A stretch of 64,000 nt of DNA from JAPPHA01 sp963664045 (GCA_963664045.2 CAXXGT010000013.1:62001-126000), one strand, 5' to 3'. Numbered from the stretch's first letter, positions 1 through 9,352 are shown. The notes: generated by a model from the letters alone, not told the origin. Numbers and translations: made by a program.

Positions 1-378
1 GTCACGATGATCGCCGGACCGCACTGCTACAGTTTTTTCGAAGGAAACGACGTGTTTCTGGAACGTGCGGAAGACGAGATGTCGACCTTTTACCTGACTG
101 ACTTCCTGGTGCGGCAATTCGATGCGTTTGTCTGGAAACCACTGGGCCTTGACCGCCATCCGGGATTGAGGGACCAGTATTTTGGAAATTACGAAAAGCT
201 GGTCTACCAGTCGCAGAAGGAAAATGCGGACTTGCAGGCAAAGGCGAGAGACTGTGCAGAGCGCCTGAACCTGATCTACGAATATCGGTTTACCGGATTT
301 GGGGACCTGGAGAATTCGCTTTCAGAATTTGTTACGCGAACGCAGCCCGTGGCACGGTCGCAATTGGCGAATTCATGA
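1..378 (+). CDS. DUF1638 family protein, C-terminal part (5' end outside window)
   Basis: The frame is open from base 1 (Val-Thr-Met...), so the gene begins upstream; the Met at base 7 is internal. The visible 125 residues include GPHCY near the start, then the FYLTDFL and LGLDRHPGLRDQYFGNY segments and a late FTGFGDLE motif, which I recognise as the C-terminal half of the DUF1638 family. Its biochemical role is unknown; some relatives lie beside corrinoid methyltransferase genes. The last codons overlap by 6 bp the 3' end of the regulator gene on the other strand, so the two genes converge. The family call is fairly sure; no function is claimed. Confidence 0.75.
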   Translation, partial: VTMIAGPHCYSFFEGNDVFLERAEDEMSTFYLTDFLVRQFDAFVWKPLGLDRHPGLRDQYFGNYEKLVYQSQKENADLQAKARDCAERLNLIYEYRFTGFGDLENSLSEFVTRTQPVARSQLANS

Positions 379-1719
379 CGCGCCCCTGTCCTGGTAGTCG
401 GATCGTTTCAACCTGTATTTGGCCAGCTTGTCATTCAATGTCCGCCTGGGAATTGACAAGTCTTTCGCGACCTCCGCGACCAAACCGTTATTTTGCCTCA
501 TGGAGATCTCAATCAACATGTGTTCGAACGCGTCGAGTTGTTGTCTGAGTGAACCGACTCCCTTCGATTGCGTGTGTGGGATCGAAGACTCGCCAGGCGA
601 CAGGAGTTCCGCAAGCGAAAAGTTCCCGCGACGGTTACTCAAGACTGCCCGCTCGGCAACCTGAATCAATTGACGGACGTTTCCGGGAAAGTCGGAATTC
701 AGAAGTAATATAGCGTCTTCGGGTGTGACGGTCGGCGGCATACAGCCATATTCTTCCGAAAACATGCAGGTCAATCGGTTGAACAGGGGAAGAATGTCCT
801 CGGACCTTTCGCGCAGTGGCGGAACACTGATCCTGACTCTGGCAACACGATCGATCAGGTCCTGACGAATTGGCCAATCCGTGGAAGCCTGTTCGGATTG
901 CTGGGTGGAAACGGCAATTATTCTGAACCGGGCACGATCGCGGATTTTCGTTTCTTCGATCCGTTGCAACATGCGAGCCTGCAGTGGTGGCGACAGGGCG
1001 AAGAAGTCCTCCATACACAAACTTCCTCCAAGGGACTGATCGATCAACGGTAACCCCTCATCCATGGGTCCGAAGAGTTGTCGTCCAAGTTCGTCTTCGG
1101 CAAATGCGTCGCAGTTGACCACGATGAACCGTTTGCCCTGGCGCGGTCCACACGCGTGCAGCGCGCGCGCAATCGTGCTTTTTCCGGTGCCAATCTCGCC
1201 CGTGATCAGGACATGGCCGTCGGCTTGGCTGGCGTCCAGGATTTCCTCCCGAAGTTGACGCATTGCCGCGCTTTCGCCGACCAACCTGTTTTGCAGGTTT
1301 GCGATTCCGGAAAGCTCCCGCCTGAGCGCCCGGTTCTCAAGCGTCAAGCTTCGCGCTTGGGACGCTCTCTTTGCAAGGTCCGCCATTCGGTCAGGGTCGA
1401 ATGGTTTTTCGAGGAAGTCGTAAGCGCCCAGCTGCATTGCCTCGACCGCGAGTTTGACCTTGCCGTACCCGGTTATCATGATCACCGGCAACTGGGGGTC
1501 GATCATCTGAATGCGCCTGAGAAAACCGAGTCCGTCGATCCCGGGTAACATGACGTCGGAAATCACGATGCCGGGGTAGTCGGCGTCAATGTCCTGCAAA
1601 GCCTGTTCAGCGCTCTCGTAGGTCCTTGGAATATAGCCCGACAGTTCAAGCCACTGCCGGAGTGATTCCCTGACGTCGAATTTGTCGTCGACGATCGTTA
1701 CCGCCATCTGTTCCGACAT
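373..1719 (-). CDS. DctD-like response regulator, AAA+ type, GAFTGA loop missing
   Basis: This 448-residue protein has a receiver domain (about 1-120; phospho-acceptor D55, T83, K105), an AAA+ module (about 140-375; Walker A GEIGTGKS at 174-181) and a C-terminal Fis-type helix-turn-helix. The order is that of NtrC/DctD sigma-54 activators. Two features depart from the family. The stretch between Walker A and Walker B has no GAFTGA loop, the element that contacts sigma-54, and Walker B reads CMEDF where LDE is usual. It may act with another sigma factor or simply bind DNA. The gene follows the kinase gene with a 3-bp gap, so the two form an operon. A C4-dicarboxylate signal is likely from family membership, but no dct transporter is visible. 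Confidence 0.85.
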   Translation of the reverse strand: MSEQMAVTIVDDKFDVRESLRQWLELSGYIPRTYESAEQALQDIDADYPGIVISDVMLPGIDGLGFLRRIQMIDPQLPVIMITGYGKVKLAVEAMQLGAYDFLEKPFDPDRMADLAKRASQARSLTLENRALRRELSGIANLQNRLVGESAAMRQLREEILDASQADGHVLITGEIGTGKSTIARALHACGPRQGKRFIVVNCDAFAEDELGRQLFGPMDEGLPLIDQSLGGSLCMEDFFALSPPLQARMLQRIEETKIRDRARFRIIAVSTQQSEQASTDWPIRQDLIDRVARVRISVPPLRERSEDILPLFNRLTCMFSEEYGCMPPTVTPEDAILLLNSDFPGNVRQLIQVAERAVLSNRRGNFSLAELLSPGESSIPHTQSKGVGSLRQQLDAFEHMLIEISMRQNNGLVAEVAKDLSIPRRTLNDKLAKYRLKRSDYQDRGAS

Positions 1720-1722
1720 GGC

Positions 1723-3474
1723 TTACTCCAAGGAAATCGATTGGTTGGAATGGGTTACAGGCAATCGGAAGTGAAAGACTGCACCTTGGTAGGTTTCGTT
1801 CTCCGCCGTCAGCCCACCACCCAGGTCTTTCGCAATCCCCGAGGAAATGGCCAATCCGAGGCCCAGGCCCTGGGACTTCGCGGTAAAAAAAGGCAGGAAC
1901 GGTTTGTTCAGATCTTCGAGGCCGATACCATTGTCCTTTACTGACAGTGTGGCGAATGAGTCGTCAACGTCCAGCCTGAGTTCAAGTTGTTTGTCGTCGA
2001 GGTTGGCCATGGCATCGAGAGAATTCCTGATCAGGTTGACGATGACCTGGTCAAGCAAGACAAGGTCACCGGTTACCATGACAGGTTCTTCCGGCACCTT
2101 TGTCGTGACCTTGACTCCCGTTTGCTCAATCTCCGCGGTCATCATCGCCAATGAAGAGTTGATTGCGCCGCGAAAGTCCAGTTCGATAAACCTGTCAGTG
2201 TTCTCGCGGGCATGTGCCTTAAGCTGATCGATGATATTCGCCATTCGGACGACGAGGTCGTCAAGTTCACCGATCTTTTCGAGCGCTTCCTTCGGGTCGT
2301 CCCGATCAAGTAAAGTTCGGGAACTCGCCAAGTACGTGCGCATTGCCGATAGTGGTTGGTTCAGCTCGTGACCGACAACGGCCGACAATTCGCCCAGTGC
2401 GGCAAGCTTCTCTGATTTCAAAAGGTCCCTCCGCGTCTGTTCCAGATCCTTCTCGGTACGTTTGCGTTCAATAATTTCCTGTTCAAGCCGGGCATTCAGG
2501 AGGCGGAGTTCACGAGACTCGGTCTTGAGACGAAATTGTTGCCGATGCAACAACCAGAAGATCAGGCTCGATAACAGTATCGCAAATACGATAACTTCAA
2601 GGGCCAAAATCTGGTTGATCTTGGCACGGTCCGTAGCGAAGTCCGAAAGCTTGACGAGCCTCCATCCCTGAAAGGGGATCGACGATTCCACCCGGGCAAA
2701 CGATTGCCCGCGGAAGTGCACGTCAACCGGAACCTGAAGCCATGCGCTCGCCTTGCGAAATGCCTGCCGAGATCTCGAAACCGGGGTTGAATCTGCAAGA
2801 GCCGTTTCCTCCGTCTTGCCATGGAAGCGGTTTTCCGTTGAAAACAATATTGTTCGTGAAGAGTCTGTCGCGAAAATGATCCCCTCCTGGTCCGGAAGGG
2901 TTTCGAACAAAGATCCGAGGTTGATTTCAGCCACGACAACGCCAATGGATTTCCCATCGTGTTCAATACGACGGCTGTAGAAATGCCTTTGAATTCGGTC
3001 CTCAAGCATTTCGCTTGTAAACACAGTATCGTCAGTACGAAGCGCATTGATGAAAAATGCCCTTTCGTTGTGCATCTCCGTCAATCTTTCACGTTCGGTC
3101 GTCGCGACCAGGCGACCGATATCGTTTAGCAAATGGAGGCTTTTTGAACCGACGGTTTTCTGGAGATCGAAAAGCTGCACTGACGTATGCGCAAATGTCT
3201 TCGTCACGAGATCTTCAATCAGACTTGAGTCCCGCGAAAGGTGCAGCGGTACCAGTGACATCCGGTTGAGTTCGCTGACGATTTGACCGCCAATGACGGC
3301 AAGCTGGTGTTCGATTTCATTCCGCGTGGCCAGAATGTACCTGTCGGAAAGGTACCGGTTACTCATCCAGATGAGCCCCACCGCGGTCAGGACCAGCAGG
3401 AGGATCCCGAAACGTATTGTCCACAATTCGTGGATGTATTTCCGACCACGGTGAAAGCTTGTGCTGACGGTCAT
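1723..3474 (-). CDS. DctB-like sensor histidine kinase
   Basis: This 583-residue membrane kinase has a transmembrane segment near 22-40, a periplasmic sensing region to about 290, a second membrane segment near 290-310, a coiled linker, and a kinase core. The H-box contains GHELNQPLSA with phospho-acceptor H369. The N-box is NLIRNSLDAM, followed by DNGIGL and a glycine-rich GLGLGL G2 box. The two-helix periplasmic layout and the HELNQPL H-box are typical of DctB. It presumably autophosphorylates on sensing an extracellular organic acid and passes phosphate to D55 of the regulator encoded 3 bp downstream. The ligand cannot be read from the sequence. Confidence 0.85.
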   Translation of the reverse strand: MTVSTSFHRGRKYIHELWTIRFGILLLVLTAVGLIWMSNRYLSDRYILATRNEIEHQLAVIGGQIVSELNRMSLVPLHLSRDSSLIEDLVTKTFAHTSVQLFDLQKTVGSKSLHLLNDIGRLVATTERERLTEMHNERAFFINALRTDDTVFTSEMLEDRIQRHFYSRRIEHDGKSIGVVVAEINLGSLFETLPDQEGIIFATDSSRTILFSTENRFHGKTEETALADSTPVSRSRQAFRKASAWLQVPVDVHFRGQSFARVESSIPFQGWRLVKLSDFATDRAKINQILALEVIVFAILLSSLIFWLLHRQQFRLKTESRELRLLNARLEQEIIERKRTEKDLEQTRRDLLKSEKLAALGELSAVVGHELNQPLSAMRTYLASSRTLLDRDDPKEALEKIGELDDLVVRMANIIDQLKAHARENTDRFIELDFRGAINSSLAMMTAEIEQTGVKVTTKVPEEPVMVTGDLVLLDQVIVNLIRNSLDAMANLDDKQLELRLDVDDSFATLSVKDNGIGLEDLNKPFLPFFTAKSQGLGLGLAISSGIAKDLGGGLTAENETYQGAVFHFRLPVTHSNQSISLE

Positions 3475-3711
3475 GCCTCGAGTCTTGACATACCGGTTGG
3501 TTCACGAAAGACGAAAGACGAAGACAACAGACATATTTCGTATTCACCCTGGACCGCGTGTATCGTTGGCTGGCATTCTGACGGTTGTGGCAGCGTACCG
3601 TCATGGGTTTCCCTGTCCCCAATCTTTGTCTTCACAACGACCGATGTCCTGACCATGTCTTCACTCTTTGCCCGTGTCCGCGTCTCCCCGATCCAGGCCG
3701 CTCGAAATCAC

Positions 3712-4389
3712 TCAACTGCTCGCCAGGCTGGAGACGAGACCCTCGAAGAGTCGCAGACCTCCGGTTCCACCCGTCAACGGTTCGACGCGACGTTCAGGAT
3801 GGGGCATGATACCAAGGATCCTTCGATTTCGCGACAGGACTCCCGCAATGGAGTCCTGCGAACCGTTCGGATTGTTCTCGTATCGAAATGCGACCCGGTT
3901 TTCGTCTTCAAGGCGGTTCAGTGTCTGCCGGTCTATCCTGTAGTTGCCGTCGTGATGGGCGATCGGCATTTGGACGCATTCATGTCGATCGAGCAGGCAG
4001 GTAAAGGCCGAGTCCGTGGTTTCAACCGAGAGTTCCACTTCTTTGCACAGAAACCTGAGTCCTGAGTTTCTCATGAGCGTTCCGGGTAACAGTCCCGCCT
4101 CGGTCAGAACTTGAAAACCGTTGCATATTCCAATGATGTGCCCGCCTTTTTTCGCGAATTCCATGACTGACTTCATGATAGGGGAATGTGCCGCGATTGC
4201 ACCGCACCGCAGGTGGTCGCCGTAAGAGAACCCGCCAGGAATTCCGATCACGTCGAGCTTCGATGGCAGACAACTGTCCTTGTGCCAGACAAGGTCCACG
4301 GTTGAGCGTACATTTGCCGCACGTTGGAAAGCGATCATGAGATCCCGATCACAGTTGGACCCCGGAAACTGGATGACGGCTGCCCGCAT
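3712..4389 (-). CDS. purQ: phosphoribosylformylglycinamidine synthase, glutaminase subunit PurQ
   Basis: PurQ releases ammonia from glutamine for the FGAM synthase complex PurLQS in purine synthesis. The start at 4389 gives 225 residues beginning MRAAVIQFPGSNCDRD, the usual PurQ N-terminus; an upstream Met would only add sequence from purS. The class I glutaminase triad is visible: C89 in GICNGFQ, and H197 and E199 in MPHPER. The start codon shares its A with the purS stop (TGATG), so translation is coupled. The purL partner is not in the window. Length and motifs are complete. Confidence 0.96.
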   Translation of the reverse strand: MRAAVIQFPGSNCDRDLMIAFQRAANVRSTVDLVWHKDSCLPSKLDVIGIPGGFSYGDHLRCGAIAAHSPIMKSVMEFAKKGGHIIGICNGFQVLTEAGLLPGTLMRNSGLRFLCKEVELSVETTDSAFTCLLDRHECVQMPIAHHDGNYRIDRQTLNRLEDENRVAFRYENNPNGSQDSIAGVLSRNRRILGIMPHPERRVEPLTGGTGGLRLFEGLVSSLASS

Positions 4390-4628
4390 CAGGGGATCAT
4401 TATGTCGAAATCTTCGATGACGGAATTGGCCAGCAATTCGGTACACATCGCATGAACCGCTGGTCTCGCCGTCTCGGCTTCGTCCGTTTCGAGGTCCAAC
4501 TCAATGAGTTTTCCGACCCGGACTTCGTTGATCCCGTTGTACCCGAGGCGTTCCAACGCCGAACGAACGGCCTCACCTTGCGGGTCAAGGATTCCCTTTT
4601 TGACAGTTACGTAGACCTGGACCTTCAT
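4389..4628 (-). CDS. purS: phosphoribosylformylglycinamidine synthase subunit PurS
   Basis: This 79-residue protein starts MKVQVYVTVKKGILDPQGEA and has the NEVRVGKLIELDL strand typical of PurS, the small dimeric subunit that bridges PurL and PurQ. I chose the Met at 4628 because it starts the conserved beta strand; the frame stays open upstream but codes for nothing family-like. It lies between purC and purQ, all on the minus strand, with 26 bp to purC and a one-base overlap with purQ, the standard alphaproteobacterial order. Confidence 0.95.
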   Translation of the reverse strand: MKVQVYVTVKKGILDPQGEAVRSALERLGYNGINEVRVGKLIELDLETDEAETARPAVHAMCTELLANSVIEDFDIMIP

Positions 4629-4654
4629 CGGGGCTGATCTCCCGAAAGGAGGCG

Positions 4655-5410
4655 TCAACCGGTACGTCTCGGCACAACGGCATTGTTGCCGGGCAAGAGA
4701 TCGAGTCGACGCGCGACTTCGGCATACGCCTCGGACAGACTGCCCAGATCCTGCCGGAAGACATCCTTGTCCAGTTTTTTCCCGGAATCGATGTCCCACA
4801 AACGACAGGAATCGGGGGTGATCTCGTCTGCCACGATCAAGCGGTGAAAGTCACCATCATATTGCCGACCGATCTCGATCTTGAAATCCACCAGACGGAT
4901 TCCCACGGCAAAAAGGAGTCCTGACATGTAGTCATTGACGCGCAATGCAAGCGTCACCATGTGTTCCACGTCGTGCTGGCTTGCCCAGTTGAATGCATAG
5001 ATATGCTCTTCGGCGACAAGCGGATCGCCGAGATCGTCATTCTTGTAGCAGAACTCGACGACCGGTCGGGGCAGGGGGGTTCCTTCTTCGATTCCCAACC
5101 GTTTCGCCAAGGTACCGGCGGCGTAGTTGCGCACCACGACTTCAAGGGGAATGATCTCGACAGCACGAACAAGCTGTTCCCGCATGTTGAGGCGGCGAAT
5201 GAAATGCGTGGGAATTCCGACGGAATCGAGACCTACCATGACATGCTCGGAAATCCGGTTGTTCAGGGCTCCCTTCCCCTCGATCACATCCCGTTTCTTG
5301 GAATTGAATGCCGTCGTGTCATCCTTGAAGTACTGAACGATGGTGCCCGGTTCAGGGCCCTCGAACATGATTTTGGCTTTACCCTCGTAGATCTTCTTGC
5401 GACGCGCCAT
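4655..5410 (-). CDS. purC: phosphoribosylaminoimidazole-succinocarboxamide synthase (SAICAR synthetase)
   Basis: PurC condenses CAIR with aspartate using ATP. The start MARRKKIYEGKAK at 5410 gives 251 residues with the family motifs: YEGKAK at the nucleotide site, EVVVRNYAAGTLAKR, LVDFKIEIGR, and ADEITPDSCRLWD near the C-terminus. The frame is open upstream to 5650, but that stretch crosses into the insertion sequence and does not look like PurC. It heads purC-purS-purQ. The insertion sequence begins 80 bp upstream of the start codon, so the native promoter may be cut away or moved, and purC may now depend on outward transcription from the element. Confidence 0.96.
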   Translation of the reverse strand: MARRKKIYEGKAKIMFEGPEPGTIVQYFKDDTTAFNSKKRDVIEGKGALNNRISEHVMVGLDSVGIPTHFIRRLNMREQLVRAVEIIPLEVVVRNYAAGTLAKRLGIEEGTPLPRPVVEFCYKNDDLGDPLVAEEHIYAFNWASQHDVEHMVTLALRVNDYMSGLLFAVGIRLVDFKIEIGRQYDGDFHRLIVADEITPDSCRLWDIDSGKKLDKDVFRQDLGSLSEAYAEVARRLDLLPGNNAVVPRRTG

Positions 5411-5489
5411 GCGTTCTCGCTCCTGCCTTTGATCAAGACTGGTGAAACACGATTGGCTTGTAAAGAATTCACCCAATCTGGGCAAGCTA

Positions 5490-7265
5490 GTGTCCGCCAG
5501 AAAACCCCCTCTTTTCGGCGACGGCGGGTTACGATTTTCGACGGAACTGGATGCTGCGCTGCGGCAATTCACCCGGCTTCGGGATATTGACGCGTCCCGG
5601 ACGGCTGGTTTCCTGCCTTTGGCACCGAATTTCGCGGCTTTCGCCATCATCAGCCCATAGGGGGCCGTTCCCGCTCCGGGCGGGCGACGAATGAACCGGT
5701 GTTTCGGGAGCGCCGTCAGGCGGCGCGTCGTCGCCGCGCCTTTCGACGCAGCAGAAGGCCGATGCGGTGGATGTTGAGGGCGACCACGGAAAGCGCCACC
5801 ACGCGGGCGAAGCCCTCCGCTCCGTACGCCAGGATCCGGTCGAGACCGCGGTGCTCGAGGTTGTTGATCGCCGATTCCACCGCCGGATGCTGGCGTCGCA
5901 TCGCCACGAACTCGTCACCCTGCTCGCGCTCACGCTCCGCCTTGTTGAGGTAGCCCTTCTTCGGCAGCACGTTGTGATCGAGCAACTCGTCAAGGCGAAC
6001 CCGGTTTCCGGGGCTGTGAAAGCCGCGATCGAAGCTCACCGCGCGAAGATCGGGAAACCGTGCCTGGGCGGCCTCGACCATCGGGACCGCGTAGTCCACG
6101 TCGCTGCCCTCCCACATGATCTCGTGATGCAGGACGAAGCCGTGCCGGTCTTCCAGGATGCAGACCGGAACCCCCAGTTCCACCGGACATCCCGCCTTGC
6201 CCTTCGCGATCCAGCGCGTGTGCGGCTCGAAGATCGAGAACACTTTCTCGTCCTGCGGGATGGTCTCGCCCTTGAGAAGACGGCGGTCGATCTGGTCGAT
6301 CTGACGCTTCGCATGTGCAATGTAGCCCTCGATCTCCACGATCTCCCAGGCCTTCACGCCATGCGCGACCAGATCCGCAAGGCTCGCCTCCGCACGCGCG
6401 ACAAGCTCGAGGCAGCGCCCGAGATATGCCTCCACATCCTCCGGACGCGCCCGCCGCGTTGCCCGTACCTTGTGGAACAACCGCCGCACCAGCCGCGTCA
6501 GGTGCTTCCATTGGCGCCAGCCACCAACACCGCTCTTCGCCGCCGCACGGCCCACCGCACGGATCAGGCAGCGCATCGCGTCCCACAGGAGACTGACATC
6601 CGTCGGATAGTGCACGTCGGTCTCGACCACGAAGCTGTCACAGCGCCCGCCCAAGGGCGCGCCAGGCTTTTTTCTCGCGACCGCATGGCCGCTCTCCACA
6701 ACCAGATCATTGACCGCAACAAGCAGTTCAGGGCGCAGAAGGCTCACATTGTCCACCAGCCTCTGGTAGCCGTAGCGATAATCGTCCCAGACATCCCCAT
6801 GGCCAAGGAACCGGCGCAAGGTCTTGTGCTCGTTCACAAGCTCGTGGAGACGGTCGAAATCGCACCCGAGACCCTGCTTGATCACCCCCATCACGAGGAT
6901 CCGCCACATCTCCATGCCCGGCCGGCCGACCTTCCTGTCGATGCCGGGAAGGATGTGCTCGTCGAGGAGTGCGAACAGCCGGGAGCGGAAATGCTCGTCG
7001 GCGTGGAGATGCTGCAGTCCCAGCAGCAGGGCCGGGATGTCGTCCCTGGACTTGAGGTCCAGTTCGATGTCTTCGATGTGAACCTCGCCAAGTGTCATCT
7101 GCGGATTGCGTACCTGTCTCATCCTTGCCTCGCGAAGAAGTGTGCAAATCGGCCCGAATTGGGCCAAAAGGGGCTGAAAACGGGATTTCAGCCTCGATCT
7201 TCGCGGCGAAGATACCACGATTAAACACATAGCATCAATGACTTAGTGGATTTTCTGGCAAGCAC
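5490..7265. mobile_element. complete ISNCY-type insertion sequence with 6-bp target duplication
   Basis: The element is about 1.78 kb. Its ends are imperfect inverted repeats: the left begins GTGTCCGCCAGAAAACCCC and the right, read inward, GTGCTTGCCAGAAAATCC. It is flanked by the direct repeat AAGCTA at 5484-5489 and 7266-7271; the next base is G on both sides, so 7 bp is possible. It holds one transposase gene on the minus strand. It separates purC from the zeta-subunit gene, which would otherwise be divergent neighbours. I infer a fairly recent insertion from the intact gene and the clean duplication. Confidence 0.85.
5716..7122 (-). CDS. ISNCY family (ISDol1-like) DDE transposase
   Basis: This is an apparently complete transposase of 468 residues if it starts MRQVRNPQMTLGEV at 7122; a longer start at 7230 is possible but adds an atypical leader. 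The N-terminal text (LDLKSRDDIPALLLGLQ) and the overall layout match the proteins labelled ISNCY family. Candidate catalytic acidic residues lie in VETDVHYPTD, SFDRGFHS and the late NNLEHRGLDRI segment. The C-terminus is arginine-rich. The gene is GC-rich compared with purC. No frameshift is seen, so the element may be active. Confidence 0.88.
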   Translation of the reverse strand: MRQVRNPQMTLGEVHIEDIELDLKSRDDIPALLLGLQHLHADEHFRSRLFALLDEHILPGIDRKVGRPGMEMWRILVMGVIKQGLGCDFDRLHELVNEHKTLRRFLGHGDVWDDYRYGYQRLVDNVSLLRPELLVAVNDLVVESGHAVARKKPGAPLGGRCDSFVVETDVHYPTDVSLLWDAMRCLIRAVGRAAAKSGVGGWRQWKHLTRLVRRLFHKVRATRRARPEDVEAYLGRCLELVARAEASLADLVAHGVKAWEIVEIEGYIAHAKRQIDQIDRRLLKGETIPQDEKVFSIFEPHTRWIAKGKAGCPVELGVPVCILEDRHGFVLHHEIMWEGSDVDYAVPMVEAAQARFPDLRAVSFDRGFHSPGNRVRLDELLDHNVLPKKGYLNKAEREREQGDEFVAMRRQHPAVESAINNLEHRGLDRILAYGAEGFARVVALSVVALNIHRIGLLLRRKARRRRAA

Positions 7266-7630
7266 AAGCTAGGGTATACGGGGTGTTCACGGACCAAAGC
7301 AACGACCGGCCAGGTTCGCGTGACTCGTGACCTTATTCGTTTCGGAGTATGGTTGCCCGAAGTTGCGACGTCGATTATCGGGTAGCCACATATGTCGGAA
7401 CTGAGGATTTCCTTGATCCTCGCGAGGATTGAACCCATATGGATACCTGGTGGTTTCGGGCCTCGCTCGTGGCCACGACTGAGAGTTCTGCCTGATCGCC
7501 GTGGCTGGCCCGTGCCTACTTCGAAACCGCCCGGTTCTGACCGGACGGTTTCACACGAAACTGGGCCTGACGATCAAGGTGGCGAATTGAAATATCTGTG
7601 CTCGGGGACGGGCCAGGACAGGGGTTGAAC
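7266..7630. other. spacer upstream of the zeta-subunit gene, with a 14-bp palindrome
   Basis: There is no gene in this 365-bp spacer. It should contain the promoter of the gene at 7631 and, before the insertion, the purC promoter region. A perfect palindrome ATCCTCGCGAGGAT lies at 7416-7429 and could be a regulator site; I cannot name the protein. A second, looser repeat of CCG/CGG text occurs near 7530-7550. Confidence 0.4.
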
Positions 7631-7945
7631 ATGACCACTTTTGAAGAACGAAAAAAAGGATTTGAATCGAAATTTGCCCACGACGCAGCGCTGCGTTTCA
7701 AGGTCGAGGCCCGCCGGAACAAGAAACTCGGGTTGTGGGCGGCCGGTTTGCTCGGCATGACCGGAGATGACGCCGAAAACTACGCAGGCGATGTGATCCG
7801 GTCCGCCTTCGAGGAGCCTGGCGAGGAGGATGTCTATCGCAAGGTCGCGAACGATCTCGGCGAACGCATCAGTGAAACGGAACTGCGCAGCATGATGGAC
7901 AGATTCCTCGAGGATGCAAAAGACGAAATCCTTGAAACGGAATGA
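7631..7945 (+). CDS. ATPase inhibitor subunit zeta (DUF1476)
   Basis: This 104-residue protein starts MTTFEERKKGFESKFAHD and contains ARRNKKLGLWAAGLLG and FEEPGEEDVYRKV, the signature of DUF1476. The family is now known as the zeta subunit that blocks rotation and ATP hydrolysis by the F1Fo-ATPase of Alphaproteobacteria such as Paracoccus. The start at 7631 has GGGGTTGAAC upstream and is the conserved one. It lies between purC and purB, as is common in the class, and is a good taxonomic marker. No regulation can be read beyond the spacer palindrome. Confidence 0.93.
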   Translation: MTTFEERKKGFESKFAHDAALRFKVEARRNKKLGLWAAGLLGMTGDDAENYAGDVIRSAFEEPGEEDVYRKVANDLGERISETELRSMMDRFLEDAKDEILETE

Positions 7946-8047
7946 GTAACTGCGATGACAGGTCACGCCCCGCCAGGAACCGGGCGTGCCCGGTTGTTGC
8001 GGCCGCTCGAGTCCGCCAAATCCGGTTGTCCTGAACCCGGTCCCAGA

Positions 8048-9352
8048 TCAGGATGGAAAAACCCTTTCAAAAATACTGTCGACATGCCGCAAATGAAAGG
8101 CCAGGTCGAAGCGTTCCTCGATCTCCACTTCGGAAAGTACGCCTGAGACGTTCGGGTCCTTCTTCAGAAGATCAATAAAATCAAGCTCCTGGTCCCAAGT
8201 CTTCATCGCATTGCGTTGCACGATTCTGTAAGCATCGTCCCGTGCAATGCCTTTTTCGACAAGAGCAAGCATGACGCGCTGGGAATTTGTCAATCCCTTG
8301 AGAAGGTCAAGGTTCTTCGTCATTCGGTCCGGATGGACGACGAGATTGCGGATGACGTTTTCAAGTCGAGTCAGGGCGAAATCGAGGATGGTCGTCGTAT
8401 CCGGGCCAATGATTCTCTCGACCGAGGAATGGGAAATATCCCGTTCATGCCACAACGCAACGTTTTCGAGCGCGGGCTGAAATGACATCCGGACCAGCCT
8501 TGCAAGTCCGGTAAGGTTTTCCGTGTGGATAGGGTTTCGCTTGTGCGGCATGGCCGACGATCCTTTTTGTCCCTTCCTGAAACCCTCTTCGACCTCACGA
8601 ACTTCGCTGCGTTGCAAATGGCGGATTTCGGTTGCCATTCGCTCGATAGACGAGGCGATGATCGCGAGCGCGGCGAAAAACGCCGCATGTCTGTCCCTCT
8701 GAACGACTTGTGTCGAAATGGTTTCCGGTCGGAGCCCCATTGCAGCACAGACATGTCGTTCGACCGCCGGCTCGACGTGCGCGTAGGTTCCGACGGCGCC
8801 GGAAATCGCTCCAACTGAAATCTCGTGACGGGCAGACCGGAGCCTATCCAGGTTTCGGGCCATTTCAGCGTGGGCGAGGGCCAACTTGAGTCCGAACGTC
8901 GTGGGTTCCGCGTGGACACCGTGCGACCGCCCGATGCAAACTGTGTACTTGTAAGTGAAAGCCGATTCCTTGAGTGTCTCGAGCAGCCGTTCAAGGTCGG
9001 CGATCAAAATGTCACTCGCGCGCGACAACTGGATATTGAAACACGTGTCAAGGACGTCCGACGATGTCATCCCGAGGTGGAGGTAGCGTGATGCGTCCTT
9101 GTCTACGAGTTCCGACAGATACGTGAGAAACGCAATGACGTCGTGGCGGGTCACTGCCTCGATGTCTTCGATACGCTGAATATCGAATGCCGTTTCTTTC
9201 GCCTTCCAGATCTCATTTGCGAGCTCGCGCGGCATGATCCCGAGGGACGCCATGGCGTCACACGCATGAGCCTCGATTTCGAACCAGATCCTGTACCTTG
9301 ATTGAGGCGACCAGATTTCGGCCATTTCAGGCCGAGAATACCGTGGAATCAT
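8048..9352 (-). CDS. purB: adenylosuccinate lyase
   Basis: PurB removes fumarate from SAICAR and from adenylosuccinate, acting twice in purine synthesis. The 434 residues from MIPRYSRPEMAEIW at 9352 include HLGMTSSDVLDT, the catalytic loop GSSAMPHKRNP and the late ISHSSVERI segment. I prefer 9352 over upstream Met codons because family members start at this sequence. It is convergent with the zeta gene across about 100 bp and belongs functionally with purQSC. Confidence 0.96.
   Translation of the reverse strand: MIPRYSRPEMAEIWSPQSRYRIWFEIEAHACDAMASLGIMPRELANEIWKAKETAFDIQRIEDIEAVTRHDVIAFLTYLSELVDKDASRYLHLGMTSSDVLDTCFNIQLSRASDILIADLERLLETLKESAFTYKYTVCIGRSHGVHAEPTTFGLKLALAHAEMARNLDRLRSARHEISVGAISGAVGTYAHVEPAVERHVCAAMGLRPETISTQVVQRDRHAAFFAALAIIASSIERMATEIRHLQRSEVREVEEGFRKGQKGSSAMPHKRNPIHTENLTGLARLVRMSFQPALENVALWHERDISHSSVERIIGPDTTTILDFALTRLENVIRNLVVHPDRMTKNLDLLKGLTNSQRVMLALVEKGIARDDAYRIVQRNAMKTWDQELDFIDLLKKDPNVSGVLSEVEIEERFDLAFHLRHVDSIFERVFPS

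Noticed and set aside
5767..7224. Long plus-strand open frame of 485 codons across the ISNCY element
   Set aside because: It is antisense to a convincing transposase and has no domain features; high GC makes such shadows common.
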